Assembly (NCBI GenBank): GCA_016793525.1
Contig: JAEUJT010000528.1
Location: forward strand, 1 to 8,950
Origin: Archangium sp.
Lineage (GTDB): Bacteria; Myxococcota; Myxococcia; Myxococcales; Myxococcaceae
DNA length: 8,950 nucleotides
Direction of reading: 5' to 3'
The notes beneath the pieces were generated by a model. The model saw nothing but the letters and a program-made list of their open reading frames with translations. It searched no databases and had not been told where the DNA came from. This document shows positions 1-8,137 of the stretch, piece after piece (position 1 is the stretch's first letter; each line of letters begins with the position of its first letter). The position numbers and the translations under genes are program-made.

Positions 1-1332
1 CGGCGCGAGCAGGGCATGACGCCGTACGAGGTCATGTTGAGCGAGTCGCAAGAACGCATGGTGCTGGTGGCGAAGCAGGGCCGCGAGCGCGAGGTGCTCG
101 AGATTTTTCACCGGTGGGACCTGGACGCAGCGGTCATCGGCAAGGTCACCGACACCGGCCACGTGGTCATCACCGAGGGCCCAAACGTGGTCGCCGACAT
201 TCCGGTGACGCCGCTCACCGAGGGCGCGCCGGTGTACCGCCGGCCCATGGCTCGGCCCGCTTCACTCGACGCGATTCAGCAGTTCGACACGACCTCCGTG
301 CCGCCCCCGAAGAGCCTGGGTGACGCGCTGCTCGAGCTCGTGGCGCGGCCCACCATCGCGTCGAAGCGCTGGGTGTACCGCCAGTACGATCACCAGGTGC
401 GGCTGGGGGGCGTGGTGCTCCCGGGCCGAGCCGACGCGGCCGTGGTGCGGGTGGAGCGAGGCGCGAAGGGCTTGGCGCTCTCGAGCGACTGCAACAGCCG
501 CTTCGTGTTTTTGGACCCCTACGAGGGCGCGCGGCTCACGGTCGCGGAGTGCGCTCGCAACGTGGCGTGTGTCGGTGGCGAGCCGCTCGGCCTCTCTGAC
601 TGCCTCAACTTCGGTAACCCCGAGAAGCCCGAGGTCATGTGGCAGTTCGGTGAAGCGGTGCGGGGCCTGGCCGACGCCTGCCGCGCCATGGGCATTCCCG
701 TCGTGTCGGGCAACGTCAGCCTCTACAACGACACCGACGGCAAGAGCATCTTCCCCACGCCGATGTGCGCCATCGTCGGGTTGCTCCCCGACGTGTCGAA
801 GGCCGTGTCGATGGGCTTCAAGCGCGAGGGCGACGTCATCGCCGTGTTGGGCACGACGACCGGAGCGCTCGGCGGTTCGGAGTGGCTCCACGCGCAGGGC
901 CACACCGCCGGGCTTCCACCTCGGCTCGACGTCGAGGCCGAGCTGGCGCTCCACCGCGCGTTGCGGAAGCTCGTTCGCGGAGGTCTCGTTCAGTCGACCC
1001 ATGACTGCAGCGAAGGTGGCCTCGGCGTCGCGCTGGCGGAGTGCTGCGTCGCTGACGATGCCCACCTCCTGGGCGCGCAGGTCACCTTCGAGTTCGGGAA
1101 GGTCGCGCCCCACGCCGTGCTGTTTGGCGAAGACGCCTCGCGCGCAGTCATTTCTTTCGCGCCCGAGCACCGCGATGCGGTGTTGAAGATCTGCGCAGGG
1201 GAACAGGTGCCCTGCGCGACCGTCGGCACCGTCGGCGGCCGCACCCTGCGCATCTCGGGGCTGCTCGACGTCGACGTGGCGGCGCTCTCAGATTCGTGGA
1301 CGCGAGGGTTCGAGCGCGCGCTCGGGTTGTAA
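1..1332 (+). CDS. purL: Phosphoribosylformylglycinamidine synthase, PurL subunit (3' part, 5' end outside window)
   Basis: Catalyses the ATP- and glutamine-dependent conversion of FGAR to FGAM in purine biosynthesis, in the cytoplasm. The reading frame is open from base 1 and ends at TAA 1330-1332, so about 443 C-terminal residues are present. Small-type PurL is usually about 740 residues, so roughly 40% is missing at the left edge. The ATG at base 16 is an internal methionine (GMTPYEVMLSESQER is a conserved PurL block), not the start. Numbering from that Met, other recognisable PurL blocks are DCLNFGNPEKPE near 195-206, SGNVSLYN near 231-238, and HDCSEGGLGVALAE near 329-342. These belong to the AIRS-type N and C domains of the second half. 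The protein ends at the PurL domain with no C-terminal glutamine amidotransferase domain. This implies the small PurS/PurL/PurQ type, with the partner subunits encoded elsewhere. Identification is firm by motif and layout. Confidence 0.96.
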   Translation, partial: RREQGMTPYEVMLSESQERMVLVAKQGREREVLEIFHRWDLDAAVIGKVTDTGHVVITEGPNVVADIPVTPLTEGAPVYRRPMARPASLDAIQQFDTTSVPPPKSLGDALLELVARPTIASKRWVYRQYDHQVRLGGVVLPGRADAAVVRVERGAKGLALSSDCNSRFVFLDPYEGARLTVAECARNVACVGGEPLGLSDCLNFGNPEKPEVMWQFGEAVRGLADACRAMGIPVVSGNVSLYNDTDGKSIFPTPMCAIVGLLPDVSKAVSMGFKREGDVIAVLGTTTGALGGSEWLHAQGHTAGLPPRLDVEAELALHRALRKLVRGGLVQSTHDCSEGGLGVALAECCVADDAHLLGAQVTFEFGKVAPHAVLFGEDASRAVISFAPEHRDAVLKICAGEQVPCATVGTVGGRTLRISGLLDVDVAALSDSWTRGFERALGL

Positions 1333-1375
1333 AGAAGGGGGAACTCACACGGCGGCGATTCGAGGCCGTACGGCG

Positions 1376-1576
1376 ATGTTCTCCACGCCGTTCGGCGAAG
1401 CGTGGCGGGCACGTACCTGACGCTCGATGGCTTCGGCACCGACTTCGGGTACCTCCGCGAGCTGGCGGTGGTCGACCCAACGAAGGGCCAGAAGGTGGGC
1501 CGCGGCGTACGTCAAGGCGCTCCAGGCCGGCGCACGGTCGGTCCGAAGCGAGGCGGCGTTCGGCGATCGCCGCTGA
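1376..1576 (+). pseudogene. Possible frameshifted gene remnant in the purL-downstream gap
   Basis: The 324 bp between purL and the next gene holds no convincing intact gene, but it does not look like ordinary spacer. From ATG 1376 one frame reads MFSTPFGEAWR before hitting a TGA at 1418. A second frame, open from about 1402, reads AGTYLTLDGFGTDFGYLREL and on to KVGR near 1503, with 32 of 34 codons ending in G or C. The first frame then resumes at 1502 as AAYVKALQAGARSVRSEAA with 21 of 24 G/C-ending codons, to a TGA at 1574-1576. The second frame loses its bias after 1503. This reads as one coding sequence broken by two frame changes. I do not recognise the family. An alternative is a real 75-codon gene starting at GTG 1402 and ending at 1629, but its second half is poorly biased. 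High overall GC makes chance open frames common, so confidence is low. Confidence 0.3.
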
Positions 1577-1656
1577 CGCGACCGTTGGGCGCTGGTATTC
1601 GACCGCTCGCGTCGCTGCTCGGCGGGTGACGCGCTCGCGCGTCTACATCGAGGTGA

Positions 1657-2634
1657 ATGCTGCCCTTGGTGTCAGCGCTGTTGCTCGCGGGAACGCTCCC
1701 GCCGGGCCTCGAGGCCGTCATCGCCGGTGGCCCCTTTCGCGGAACGCCCGACGGCTTTCGCGCCATTGCGTTGTCGCACGTCGCTGACGGTTGCGCGGGC
1801 CAAGCGAGCCCCGACGCACCTCGTTGCGTGGAGCGCGTGGTGGCTCGGTTTCGCACGTTGCTGACGCCGTGGTGCCGTGGCCGGCGCTGCGACGTGGAGT
1901 CGCTGGCCGCGCAGGCCGATGGGCTGGTGTTGGCGCACCTCGGGCTCGCGTTGGGCGCGGCGCACCGAGCAGGCGGGTCGTGTGTCGACGACGCGCTCCA
2001 CCGGGCGGTGGCGGAGGCGTTGGCCGCGCGCTCCCTCGAAGATCCCCACGGCATCGCCGCGTCGTTTCGCACATCGTCGCTCCGCTGGCCGGCAGATCAA
2101 GGCGCCGTGCTGGCCGCGCTTCACCGCTACGACCAAGGGCACGGCCAATCGCTGCACATCGCGCCCCTCGAGCGATTCCGCGCCGCGTTTCCAGTCGAAT
2201 CGCTCCCGCCTTCGGAGGCGACTGGACGAGGCCCCGGCGCGCGATTTCCGCGCGGGTGCGCGAACGCGTTTCTGACCCGGTATCTGGCCGAGGTCGACCC
2301 GGCTCGGGCCTCGGCGTGGTGGCGCCACTTCGTGCGCGACTTCGAGGTGCGGCTCCCGCTCGGGGTAGAAGGCTTTCGCGAATGGCCGCGCGGCGTCGAC
2401 CAGAAGGCCGACGTCGACTCTGGGCCCATCGTCTTTGGCGTCGGGACGGCGGCGAGCGCGCTGGCCATCTCCGCCGCGCGGGCGAATGGTGATCTCAGCC
2501 GGGCGAGGCGCCTTGAGACCGCGGCCGACCAGGTGCTCGCGCTGGGCGTCGCCTCGAGCGAGGCGTCGAGCACGCTGGCTCTGGCCATTCGCTTCGAGGC
2601 GACCTGGTCACATGCGCAGCGTGGGCCGGAGTGA
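1657..2634 (+). CDS. Probable exported protein of unknown function with a DxDSGP block
   Basis: A 325-residue protein that I cannot assign to a named family. The N terminus (MLPLVSALLLAGTLPPG) is a short hydrophobic stretch that could be a signal peptide, although it lacks the usual basic residues. Six cysteines (46, 57, 73, 78, 109, 201) would suit disulfides in an exported protein. Around 142-147 is LRWPAD. Around 239-260 is GFREWPRG followed by DVDSGPIVFGVG (252-263), and then a run AASALAISAARANGD. Blocks of this kind, together with the mainly helical sequence, remind me of alpha/alpha-toroid (six-hairpin) folds, but this is only a resemblance. An in-frame TGA at 1654-1656 directly precedes the ATG, so the start cannot lie upstream. 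An AGGTGA sequence lies very close to it, and GTG 1669 is a weaker alternative. It is probably transcribed alone. Its last 27 bp overlap the convergent methyltransferase gene. Strong third-position GC bias supports a real gene. Confidence 0.8.
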   Translation: MLPLVSALLLAGTLPPGLEAVIAGGPFRGTPDGFRAIALSHVADGCAGQASPDAPRCVERVVARFRTLLTPWCRGRRCDVESLAAQADGLVLAHLGLALGAAHRAGGSCVDDALHRAVAEALAARSLEDPHGIAASFRTSSLRWPADQGAVLAALHRYDQGHGQSLHIAPLERFRAAFPVESLPPSEATGRGPGARFPRGCANAFLTRYLAEVDPARASAWWRHFVRDFEVRLPLGVEGFREWPRGVDQKADVDSGPIVFGVGTAASALAISAARANGDLSRARRLETAADQVLALGVASSEASSTLALAIRFEATWSHAQRGPE

Positions 2635-3267
2635 GAGTGATTTCGCCTTCTCGGCCCGCTTGGCAGACAGTTCCACCCCAATGGCGCTCATTCCCGCCTC
2701 GTTGGCGGCCGCCAGCATGGTGCCGACGCCGCAGAACGGGTCGACGACGGTGCGACAGGCGGTATGCGCTTGCAGAAAATGCGTCACCGCCCGGCACGCC
2801 CCTGCGCCCATGGCCCGCGCCCACGTCATCTCGCCCAGCTGGGGAATGACATCGGCCGATGATTGGCCCTTCTCCAACCGGAGCCCGCGAGAGAAGCACA
2901 GCAGGTGCGCGTACGCAGGGCGCCCGAAGGTGGTGAGGCCCGCTGGAGCGCGACACACCACCTTGTGCCAGAGACACGCGCTTCCGGCCCGTTCAGCGCC
3001 GAGGGAAACGAGAAAGCCCTTGTCGACCCAGGTGCCTTCGCGCTTCACGTCGGTCTGAAAGAAGATGGTCACCGCGCTTGGGTCGACCGCTTCGCAGAGC
3101 AGGGCGGAGGTCGCGATGAACCACTCCCGCCACCCGGCGAAACCGAGCGATGGGAGCTCTGACGAGTCGGGGAGCGAGGTGACGATGGCCTGGTCTGCCG
3201 TGAAGCGGTGGCCGCGCACCCAGGCGATACCGTCGCCGCACACCACCTCGCGTTGCCCGGCGCTCAT
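2608..3267 (-). CDS. SAM-dependent methyltransferase, beta-class (DNA amino-methyltransferase-like) motif order
   Basis: A 219-residue protein. Near the C terminus is a clear SAM-binding motif I, VVDPFCGVGT (174-183), followed by GVELSAKRAEKA (197-208), where Glu199 is at the usual ribose-binding position. The candidate catalytic motif IV lies upstream, at TSLPDSSE (30-37). Motif IV before motif I is the permuted order of beta-class N4-cytosine/N6-adenine methyltransferases. The usual S/D/N-P-P-Y/F/W is not intact here: it reads S-L-P-D, so the substrate and even activity are uncertain. Other notable blocks are IFFQTDVKREGTWVDKGFL (68-86), LWHKVVCR (99-106) and AHLLCFSRG (120-128). No specificity domain, endonuclease or other restriction partner is adjacent, so this looks like a solitary enzyme. 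The ATG is immediately preceded by GGGAG with almost no spacing, and an in-frame TGA lies six codons upstream. It starts 13 bp after the zinc-ribbon gene and is probably in the same operon. The methyltransferase fold is likely; the substrate is unknown. Confidence 0.85.
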   Translation of the reverse strand: MSAGQREVVCGDGIAWVRGHRFTADQAIVTSLPDSSELPSLGFAGWREWFIATSALLCEAVDPSAVTIFFQTDVKREGTWVDKGFLVSLGAERAGSACLWHKVVCRAPAGLTTFGRPAYAHLLCFSRGLRLEKGQSSADVIPQLGEMTWARAMGAGACRAVTHFLQAHTACRTVVDPFCGVGTMLAAANEAGMSAIGVELSAKRAEKAKSLSLRPTLRM

Positions 3268-3280
3268 CTCCCGCCAGCGC

Positions 3281-3616
3281 CTAGCTCACGGGGCTCGGGC
3301 CAGCAATTGACGCCGCTGTCACCTCGGGAGGCAGCTCGGGTAGCGTCGACCAACAGGTGCTGCAGCGGGTGGCGGAGCGAAAGCCCACCGAGTGGCACAC
3401 GTGGCAGACGCGCAGCTCGGGCTCCGGCCCCAGCGCCAGCTCGGCGGTGAGCGCGGTCAACGTCTCGCGCAGCTTCGCAGTGTCGAGCGGGGTCTCGGGG
3501 ACGGGCGCGAGCTGCTGCTCCATCGAGCTGAGCATCCGGCGGAGCCGCGCGCGTGCGTCATCTCTCAACGTCAGGTGTTCGTTCATGCCGGCTGGAGTCC
3601 ACCATTCGTGCCGCAC
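3281..3616 (-). CDS. Small zinc-ribbon protein of unknown function
   Basis: A 111-residue protein starting at GTG 3616. CHVC (71-74) and CSTC (85-88) form two C-x2-C knuckles ten residues apart, a typical zinc-ribbon arrangement. The N-terminal part (about 16-62) is charged and probably helical (LTLRDDARARLRRMLSSMEQ), and the tail after residue 92 is rich in Pro, Ala and Ser. The GTG start is preferred because a GGAG lies 7 nt upstream. An in-frame ATG at 3586 would give 101 residues but has a weaker upstream sequence. The TAG stop is 13 bp before the methyltransferase ATG, so the two genes are likely one transcript read leftward from the spacer shared with the elbD-like gene. Zinc ribbons of this size often bind nucleic acid or mediate protein contacts, so a partnership with the methyltransferase is possible but is inferred from position only. 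I do not recognise the family. Confidence 0.72.
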   Translation of the reverse strand: MRHEWWTPAGMNEHLTLRDDARARLRRMLSSMEQQLAPVPETPLDTAKLRETLTALTAELALGPEPELRVCHVCHSVGFRSATRCSTCWSTLPELPPEVTAASIAGPSPVS

Positions 3617-3689
3617 CGAAGGGCTCCGTCTTCTCGCAGGGTTGGCGGGGGGCGAGGTGCTTCCGCCCCGTCAAAACGACGTGTTCTTC

Positions 3690-3704
3690 CGTTCACTTCG
3701 AACG
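3690..3704. promoter_or_regulatory. Short perfect inverted repeat in the divergent spacer (possible operator)
   Basis: CGTTC, a 5-base spacer, then GAACG, centred on base 3697. It lies between the divergent zinc-ribbon gene (start at 3616) and the elbD-like gene (start at 3740), 36 bp upstream of the latter ATG. The 123 bp spacer must hold the promoters for both directions. I could not pick out convincing -35/-10 or -24/-12 elements. Five-base arms can occur by chance, so the operator role is only a guess from position and symmetry. Confidence 0.22.
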
Positions 3705-3739
3705 AGGACCGCGCGCACCGGCGGTGCTACAGGCGCCGC

Positions 3740-6700
3740 ATGGCCGAGGCCTTTGATGTCACGCGGGTTTTGACTGGCAAGCGGGTGCTGTTCATCGGTG
3801 TCACCGGCTTCGTCGGCAAGGTGTCGCTGTCGATGTTGCTGCACCGCTACGGCGACGTGCTGGCCAAGGTGCACGTGTTGGTGCGCCGGGGCTCGAGCAA
3901 AGACGCCACGTCGCGGTTCTACGACAAGGTGGCCCCGAGCGAGCCTTTCCTCCCCCTGCGCGAGAAGCACGGCGGTGAGGCCGGTGCGCTCGCATGGCTC
4001 AAGGCCAAGCTGACCATTCTCGACGGCGACATCACGGACCCGTGGCTGGGTATGGATGAAGCGGCCGCCAAGGCGCTCAAGGGTGACATCGATGTCGTCG
4101 TCAACTGCGCCGGTCTGGTGTCGTTCAACCCGTCGCTCGAGGTTGGCCTCGGGGTCAACACCCACGGCGTGCAGCACCTGGTCGACGCGTGCCTGTTTTG
4201 GGACGTGCCGCTCGTGCACATGTCGACGGCCTTCGTCGCCGGCAACCGCTCTGGGCTGGTGTTCGAAGACGAGCCGGTGGTCGGGTACTTCCCCAAACAC
4301 GACGAGCTCGACGGGCGCGACTTCTCCCTCGCCAACGAGCTGGCCGACGCCGAGAAGACCATCGCGCGCTGGCGGCAGATGGCCGACGATCACGCGCTGG
4401 CGAGCGAGTTCCGCACCAAGGCGGTCGAGCGCCTCCGCTCCGAAGGCCGCGACGAAAACGACGAGAAGGCGCTTCGCCTGGCGATGGGTCGGGAGCGCAA
4501 GTTGTGGCTGTCGGGCAAGTTGGTCGAGGTCGGCATGCAGCGCGCCGCCCACTGGGGCTGGCCGAACACGTACACGTACACCAAGTCGCTCGGTGAGCAG
4601 GTCATCGCGCAGACGCCGGGGCTCCGGTACGCCATCGTTCGGCCGAGCGTGGTCGAGAGCGCGTTGCACTACCCGTTCCCCGGGTGGAACGAGGGCTTCA
4701 CCACCTCGGCGCCCATCATCTACAGCTTGATCAAAGGGCAGGGCACGCTCCCCGCCGGCAACAAGGCGGTGCTCGACATCATCCCCGTCGACATGGTGGC
4801 GGGCTCGCTCATCGCCATCACCGCGCAGCAGCTGCGCACCGCCGAGCGCCGCGTGTACCAACAGGCGTCGGGCGACACGAACGCGTTCCTCTCGAGCCGC
4901 GCGGTTGAGCTCACCGGCCTCTACAAGCGCCGCCACTACCGGAACAAAGAAGACAACGAGACGGTCAACGGCCTGCGGAGCCGCCTCGAGCCGCGCTCCA
5001 TCTCCAAGGAGCTGTTCAACCTCACCAGCACGCCCATGTTCTCGAAGGGCGCGAAGTGGCTGACCGAGGTCATCGACGAGAAGCGGCCGACGTGGGGCGC
5101 CCCGAAGGTGTCGGCGCTGCTCGACCACGCGCGAGAAAAGCTGACCGACGTCGCCGACCAAGCGAACCGGGTCAACGTCATCGTCGACCTGTTCTTGCCG
5201 TTCATCTGGGAGAACCGCTTCGTCTTCCGCTGCGACAACACCCGCTCGCTCTACGCCGACATGGCGCAGGCCGACCGCGAGAAGATCCCCTGGGCGCCGG
5301 AGCGCATCGACTGGCGGCGCTACGAGCTCGAGGTGCACATTCCCGGGTTGGAGAAGTGGATCTTCCCCGACCTCGACACCGAGACCGAGCGGCGAAAGGT
5401 CATTCCCGCGTACCGAGATCTCATCGAGCTCTTCGAGGCCTCGGTGCACGCGTGGCGCCACCGCGTCGCTTTCCGCATGTACGTCGAAGATGAGCAGCCG
5501 CAGCGCTTCACCTACGGCGAGGTGCAGCGCTCGGTGGGCCGCATCGGCAGCTTCCTCCTCGCGAACGGCGTGAAGCCCAAGGCGCGGGTGATGGTGCTGT
5601 CGGAGAACCGCCCCGAGTGGCCGATGGCCTTCTTCGGCACCTTGCGCGCCGGCGCGACCAGCGTGCCGGTCGACAAAGAGCTGTCGGAGAACGAAATCGT
5701 CAACATCGCGCGGCGCTCTGAGGCGGCGGTGTGCCTCATCTCCGAGCAGGTGTCGGAGGAGTTGCCCACGTTGGCAGAGGCGTTCTCCAAAGCCGGCCTC
5801 GCGACCAAATTGGTGACGTTGGCCGACGCGCTCCAGGGCGACCCGGCGCACCCCGACGGCATCGGGCCGCTGGCGAAATCGGCCGCGCCCGACGACGTGG
5901 CCTCGCTCATCTTCACCTCGGGCACGACGGGCAACCCGAAGGGCGTGATGTTGACCCACCGCAACTTCGCGGCGCTGGTGGCCAAGCTCTCGGGCAGCTT
6001 CGACATCGGCGTGGGCGACGCGGTGCTCTCGGTGCTCCCGCTGCACCACACCTTCGAGTTCAGCGCCGGCTTCCTCACCCCGTTCAGCCGCGGCGCGGAG
6101 ATCGGCTACATCGACGAGCTCACCGCCGATCGCCTGGGCGACGTGCTGGAGACCGGCCGCATCACCGGCATGGTCGGCGTGCCTGCGCTCTGGCAGCTGT
6201 TCCACCGCAAGATCACGCAAGAATTCGCGGCGCGCCCGAAGTTCATCGAAGAAGGCATCAAGACGTTGATGGCCGCCAACGCCGAGCTGCGGAACCGCAA
6301 AGACATCAACTTCGGCAAGCTGCTGTTCTGGCCCGTGCACCGCAAGTTCGGGGGGAACATCAAGTTCCTCATCTCCGGCGGGTCCGCGCTGCCCGACGAC
6401 GTGCACAAGGCGTTTCACGCGCTCGGCTTCACGCTCAACGAAGGCTACGGCCTCACCGAAGCGGCGCCGGTGCTCACCGTCACCAAGGCCGGCAACAAGC
6501 GGCTCCCGGGCGCGGTGGGCAAGGCGTTGCCAGGCATCGAGATCAAGATCCACCAGCCCGACGGCGAGGGCATCGGCGAGGTCATCGCCCGCGGCCCGAA
6601 CGTGATGGCCGGCTACTACCAAGATCGCGACGCCACGAGCGCGGTGTTGAAAGAGGGCTGGCTCCACACCGGAGACCTGGGCCGCTTCGACGCCGACGGG

Positions 6701-8137
6701 CAGCTGTACCTCGTCGGCCGCCAGAAAGACGTCATCATCGATGCCAACGGCAAAAACGTGTACCCCGACGAGCTCGAAGAGCTCTACGGCGCGTCTCCGC
6801 TGGTGAAGGAGCTGAGCGTGGTGGGCCTTGCCGACGAATCGGGCGAGCGCATCGCGTGCCTCTGCGTGCCCGATTACAAAGACCGGCCGCGCGAAGACGT
6901 GCGCAAAGAGCTCGAGGCGCACTTCCGCTCGGTGTCGTCGGAGCTGCCGTTCTACCGGCGCATCAAGGTGCTCAAGCTGTGGGACGGCGAGCTGCCGCGC
7001 ACGTCGACGCGCAAGGTGAAGCGCCCGCTGGTGGTCGAGGAATTGAAGCGGCTCGAGCGCATCGCCTCGTCGGTCGAGAAGTCGCGTACCGCGGGTCCCG
7101 GCGACTCGGGAGACTGGCTCGCGCAGATCATCGCCGACGTCATTCAGCGCCCGGTCGGAGACGTTCGACCCGACTCGAAGCTCACAGGTGATCTCGGCTT
7201 CGACTCGCTGATGTTGACCGAGCTCGGCAGCGCCCTCGAGACGGCGGGCGTGCCCACCAGCGCGGTGAGCGATCTGACGCAGATCCAGACCGTCGATGAC
7301 TTGCGCAAGGTGGTGCAAGCGCACGGGCGCAGGCCGTCGTCGGAGGTGAAGGCGAAGAGCATCTCCGTCGAGACCGAGCCGAAGAAGCGCGACGACGAGC
7401 TCGAGTTGCCGCTGCCCGACGCCGTGGCCGAGGCGGGGCGGTCGATGCTCACCGCCGGTCAGCGCGCGCTCTACGGCTGGCTGTTCGACGTGAAGGTGAC
7501 CGGCAAGTCCTTCATCCCCCAGAACCGCAATGTGCTGGTGGTGGCGAACCACGCCAGCCACTTGGACATGGGCCTGGCGAAGGTGGCCATGGGCGAAGAG
7601 GGCCAACGCCTCGTGGCGCTCGCGGCGCGCGACTACTTCTTCGACACGCCGTGGAAGCGCGCGTACTTCGAGAACTTCACCAACTTGATCCCGATGGACC
7701 GCACGGGCTCGTTGCGCGAATCGCTCCGGCTGGCGACCGAGTCTTTGACCCAGGGCTACCACCTGCTCATCTTCCCCGAGGGCACGCGCTCGCCCGACGG
7801 CCAGCTGCGCGAGTTCAAGCCCACCACTGGCTACCTGTCGCTCACCGCCGGAGTCGACATTCTCCCCATGTACCTGCACGGCACGCACGCGGCGCTGCCG
7901 AAGGGCGCGTGGTGGCCCAAGGTGGAAGATCTCGAGGTGCGCATCGGCCCCGCGCTCGAAGTCTCTCGGCTGCGCGCGCACGTGAAAGGCTTGTCGCGGA
8001 GTGAGTCGTACCGCGCGGTGACGGCGCTGGCCGAAGAAGCGGTGAAGCGCCTGGCGGTGGGTGAGGTGTACGCGCCCGACGCGTGGGCCGCTCCGCCGAC
8101 GTCGAACCGCGCCCGCCGCGCCTCGGAGGAAAGCTGA
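3740..8137 (+). CDS. elbD: ElbD-like multifunctional ether-lipid enzyme: acyl reductase - AMP-ligase - carrier protein - PlsC acyltransferase
   Basis: A 1465-residue enzyme with four modules. (1) About 14-365 is an alcohol-forming fatty acyl reductase-like SDR, with cofactor motif GVTGFVGK at 20-27, MSTAF at 161-165 and Y278-x3-K282. It is followed by a 'male sterility' C-terminal-like region (about 485-545: [22 protein letters not shown]). (2) About 560-1100 is an acyl-adenylate ligase, with [10 protein letters not shown] at 726-735, NEGYGLTE at 900-907, GWLHTGDLG at 973-981, GRQKD at 993-997, and the likely catalytic Lys1092 in [10 protein letters not shown]. (3) About 1122-1195 is an acyl carrier domain, with phosphopantetheine Ser1156 in DLGFDSL. 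(4) About 1245-1440 is a PlsC-type acyltransferase, with NHASHLD at 1270-1276, IPMDRTG at 1317-1323 and FPEGTRS at 1345-1351. All signature residues are present. The order matches what I recall of myxobacterial ElbD, required for normal ether-lipid formation. It likely activates a fatty acid, loads it on Ser1156, and reduces or transfers it. The frame is open to 3392, but ATG 3740 fits where homology begins and an AGG lies 6 nt upstream. The symbol rests on architecture, without a database match. Confidence 0.88.
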   Translation: MAEAFDVTRVLTGKRVLFIGVTGFVGKVSLSMLLHRYGDVLAKVHVLVRRGSSKDATSRFYDKVAPSEPFLPLREKHGGEAGALAWLKAKLTILDGDITDPWLGMDEAAAKALKGDIDVVVNCAGLVSFNPSLEVGLGVNTHGVQHLVDACLFWDVPLVHMSTAFVAGNRSGLVFEDEPVVGYFPKHDELDGRDFSLANELADAEKTIARWRQMADDHALASEFRTKAVERLRSEGRDENDEKALRLAMGRERKLWLSGKLVEVGMQRAAHWGWPNTYTYTKSLGEQVIAQTPGLRYAIVRPSVVESALHYPFPGWNEGFTTSAPIIYSLIKGQGTLPAGNKAVLDIIPVDMVAGSLIAITAQQLRTAERRVYQQASGDTNAFLSSRAVELTGLYKRRHYRNKEDNETVNGLRSRLEPRSISKELFNLTSTPMFSKGAKWLTEVIDEKRPTWGAPKVSALLDHAREKLTDVADQANRVNVIVDLFLPFIWENRFVFRCDNTRSLYADMAQADREKIPWAPERIDWRRYELEVHIPGLEKWIFPDLDTETERRKVIPAYRDLIELFEASVHAWRHRVAFRMYVEDEQPQRFTYGEVQRSVGRIGSFLLANGVKPKARVMVLSENRPEWPMAFFGTLRAGATSVPVDKELSENEIVNIARRSEAAVCLISEQVSEELPTLAEAFSKAGLATKLVTLADALQGDPAHPDGIGPLAKSAAPDDVASLIFTSGTTGNPKGVMLTHRNFAALVAKLSGSFDIGVGDAVLSVLPLHHTFEFSAGFLTPFSRGAEIGYIDELTADRLGDVLETGRITGMVGVPALWQLFHRKITQEFAARPKFIEEGIKTLMAANAELRNRKDINFGKLLFWPVHRKFGGNIKFLISGGSALPDDVHKAFHALGFTLNEGYGLTEAAPVLTVTKAGNKRLPGAVGKALPGIEIKIHQPDGEGIGEVIARGPNVMAGYYQDRDATSAVLKEGWLHTGDLGRFDADGQLYLVGRQKDVIIDANGKNVYPDELEELYGASPLVKELSVVGLADESGERIACLCVPDYKDRPREDVRKELEAHFRSVSSELPFYRRIKVLKLWDGELPRTSTRKVKRPLVVEELKRLERIASSVEKSRTAGPGDSGDWLAQIIADVIQRPVGDVRPDSKLTGDLGFDSLMLTELGSALETAGVPTSAVSDLTQIQTVDDLRKVVQAHGRRPSSEVKAKSISVETEPKKRDDELELPLPDAVAEAGRSMLTAGQRALYGWLFDVKVTGKSFIPQNRNVLVVANHASHLDMGLAKVAMGEEGQRLVALAARDYFFDTPWKRAYFENFTNLIPMDRTGSLRESLRLATESLTQGYHLLIFPEGTRSPDGQLREFKPTTGYLSLTAGVDILPMYLHGTHAALPKGAWWPKVEDLEVRIGPALEVSRLRAHVKGLSRSESYRAVTALAEEAVKRLAVGEVYAPDAWAAPPTSNRARRASEES
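8125..8130 (+). promoter_or_regulatory. Strong Shine-Dalgarno for the downstream SDR, inside the elbD-like 3' end
   Basis: GGAGGA, six bases before the ATG at 8137, lies in the last codons of the elbD-like gene. With the TGATG stop/start overlap, it fixes the start of the next gene and suggests translational coupling between the two. Confidence 0.8.

Noticed and set aside
262..1170. Minus-strand 302-codon open frame over purL
   Set aside because: It lies entirely opposite an unambiguous PurL coding sequence and has no recognisable motif.
3643..3660. Possible sigma-54 (-24/-12) promoter, TTGGC to TGC, upstream of the elbD-like gene
   Set aside because: The GG and GC pairs are separated by 13 bases instead of the required 10, and the -24 element is otherwise a poor match.
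3669..3674. TTGACG on the minus strand as a -35 box for the zinc-ribbon operon
   Set aside because: At the expected 16-18 base distance there is only a G/C run with no -10-like hexamer, so it is not supported as a promoter.
3392..3739. Upstream in-frame extension of the elbD-like gene (116 extra residues)
   Set aside because: It overlaps the zinc-ribbon gene on the other strand and has an Arg-rich shadow-like composition. The FAR domain begins right after ATG 3740, so the extension is just an open frame by chance.
5731..7191. Plus-strand 486-codon open frame inside the elbD-like gene
   Set aside because: It is out of frame with a certain AMP-ligase domain, and its translation is Arg/His/Ala-rich with no domain signature.
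3671..7981. A 1436-codon open frame on the minus strand antisense to the elbD-like gene
   Set aside because: Its translation is Arg/His/Val/Leu-rich low-information sequence without recognisable domains. It mirrors the third-position GC bias of the plus-strand gene, which is a common shadow in high-GC genomes.
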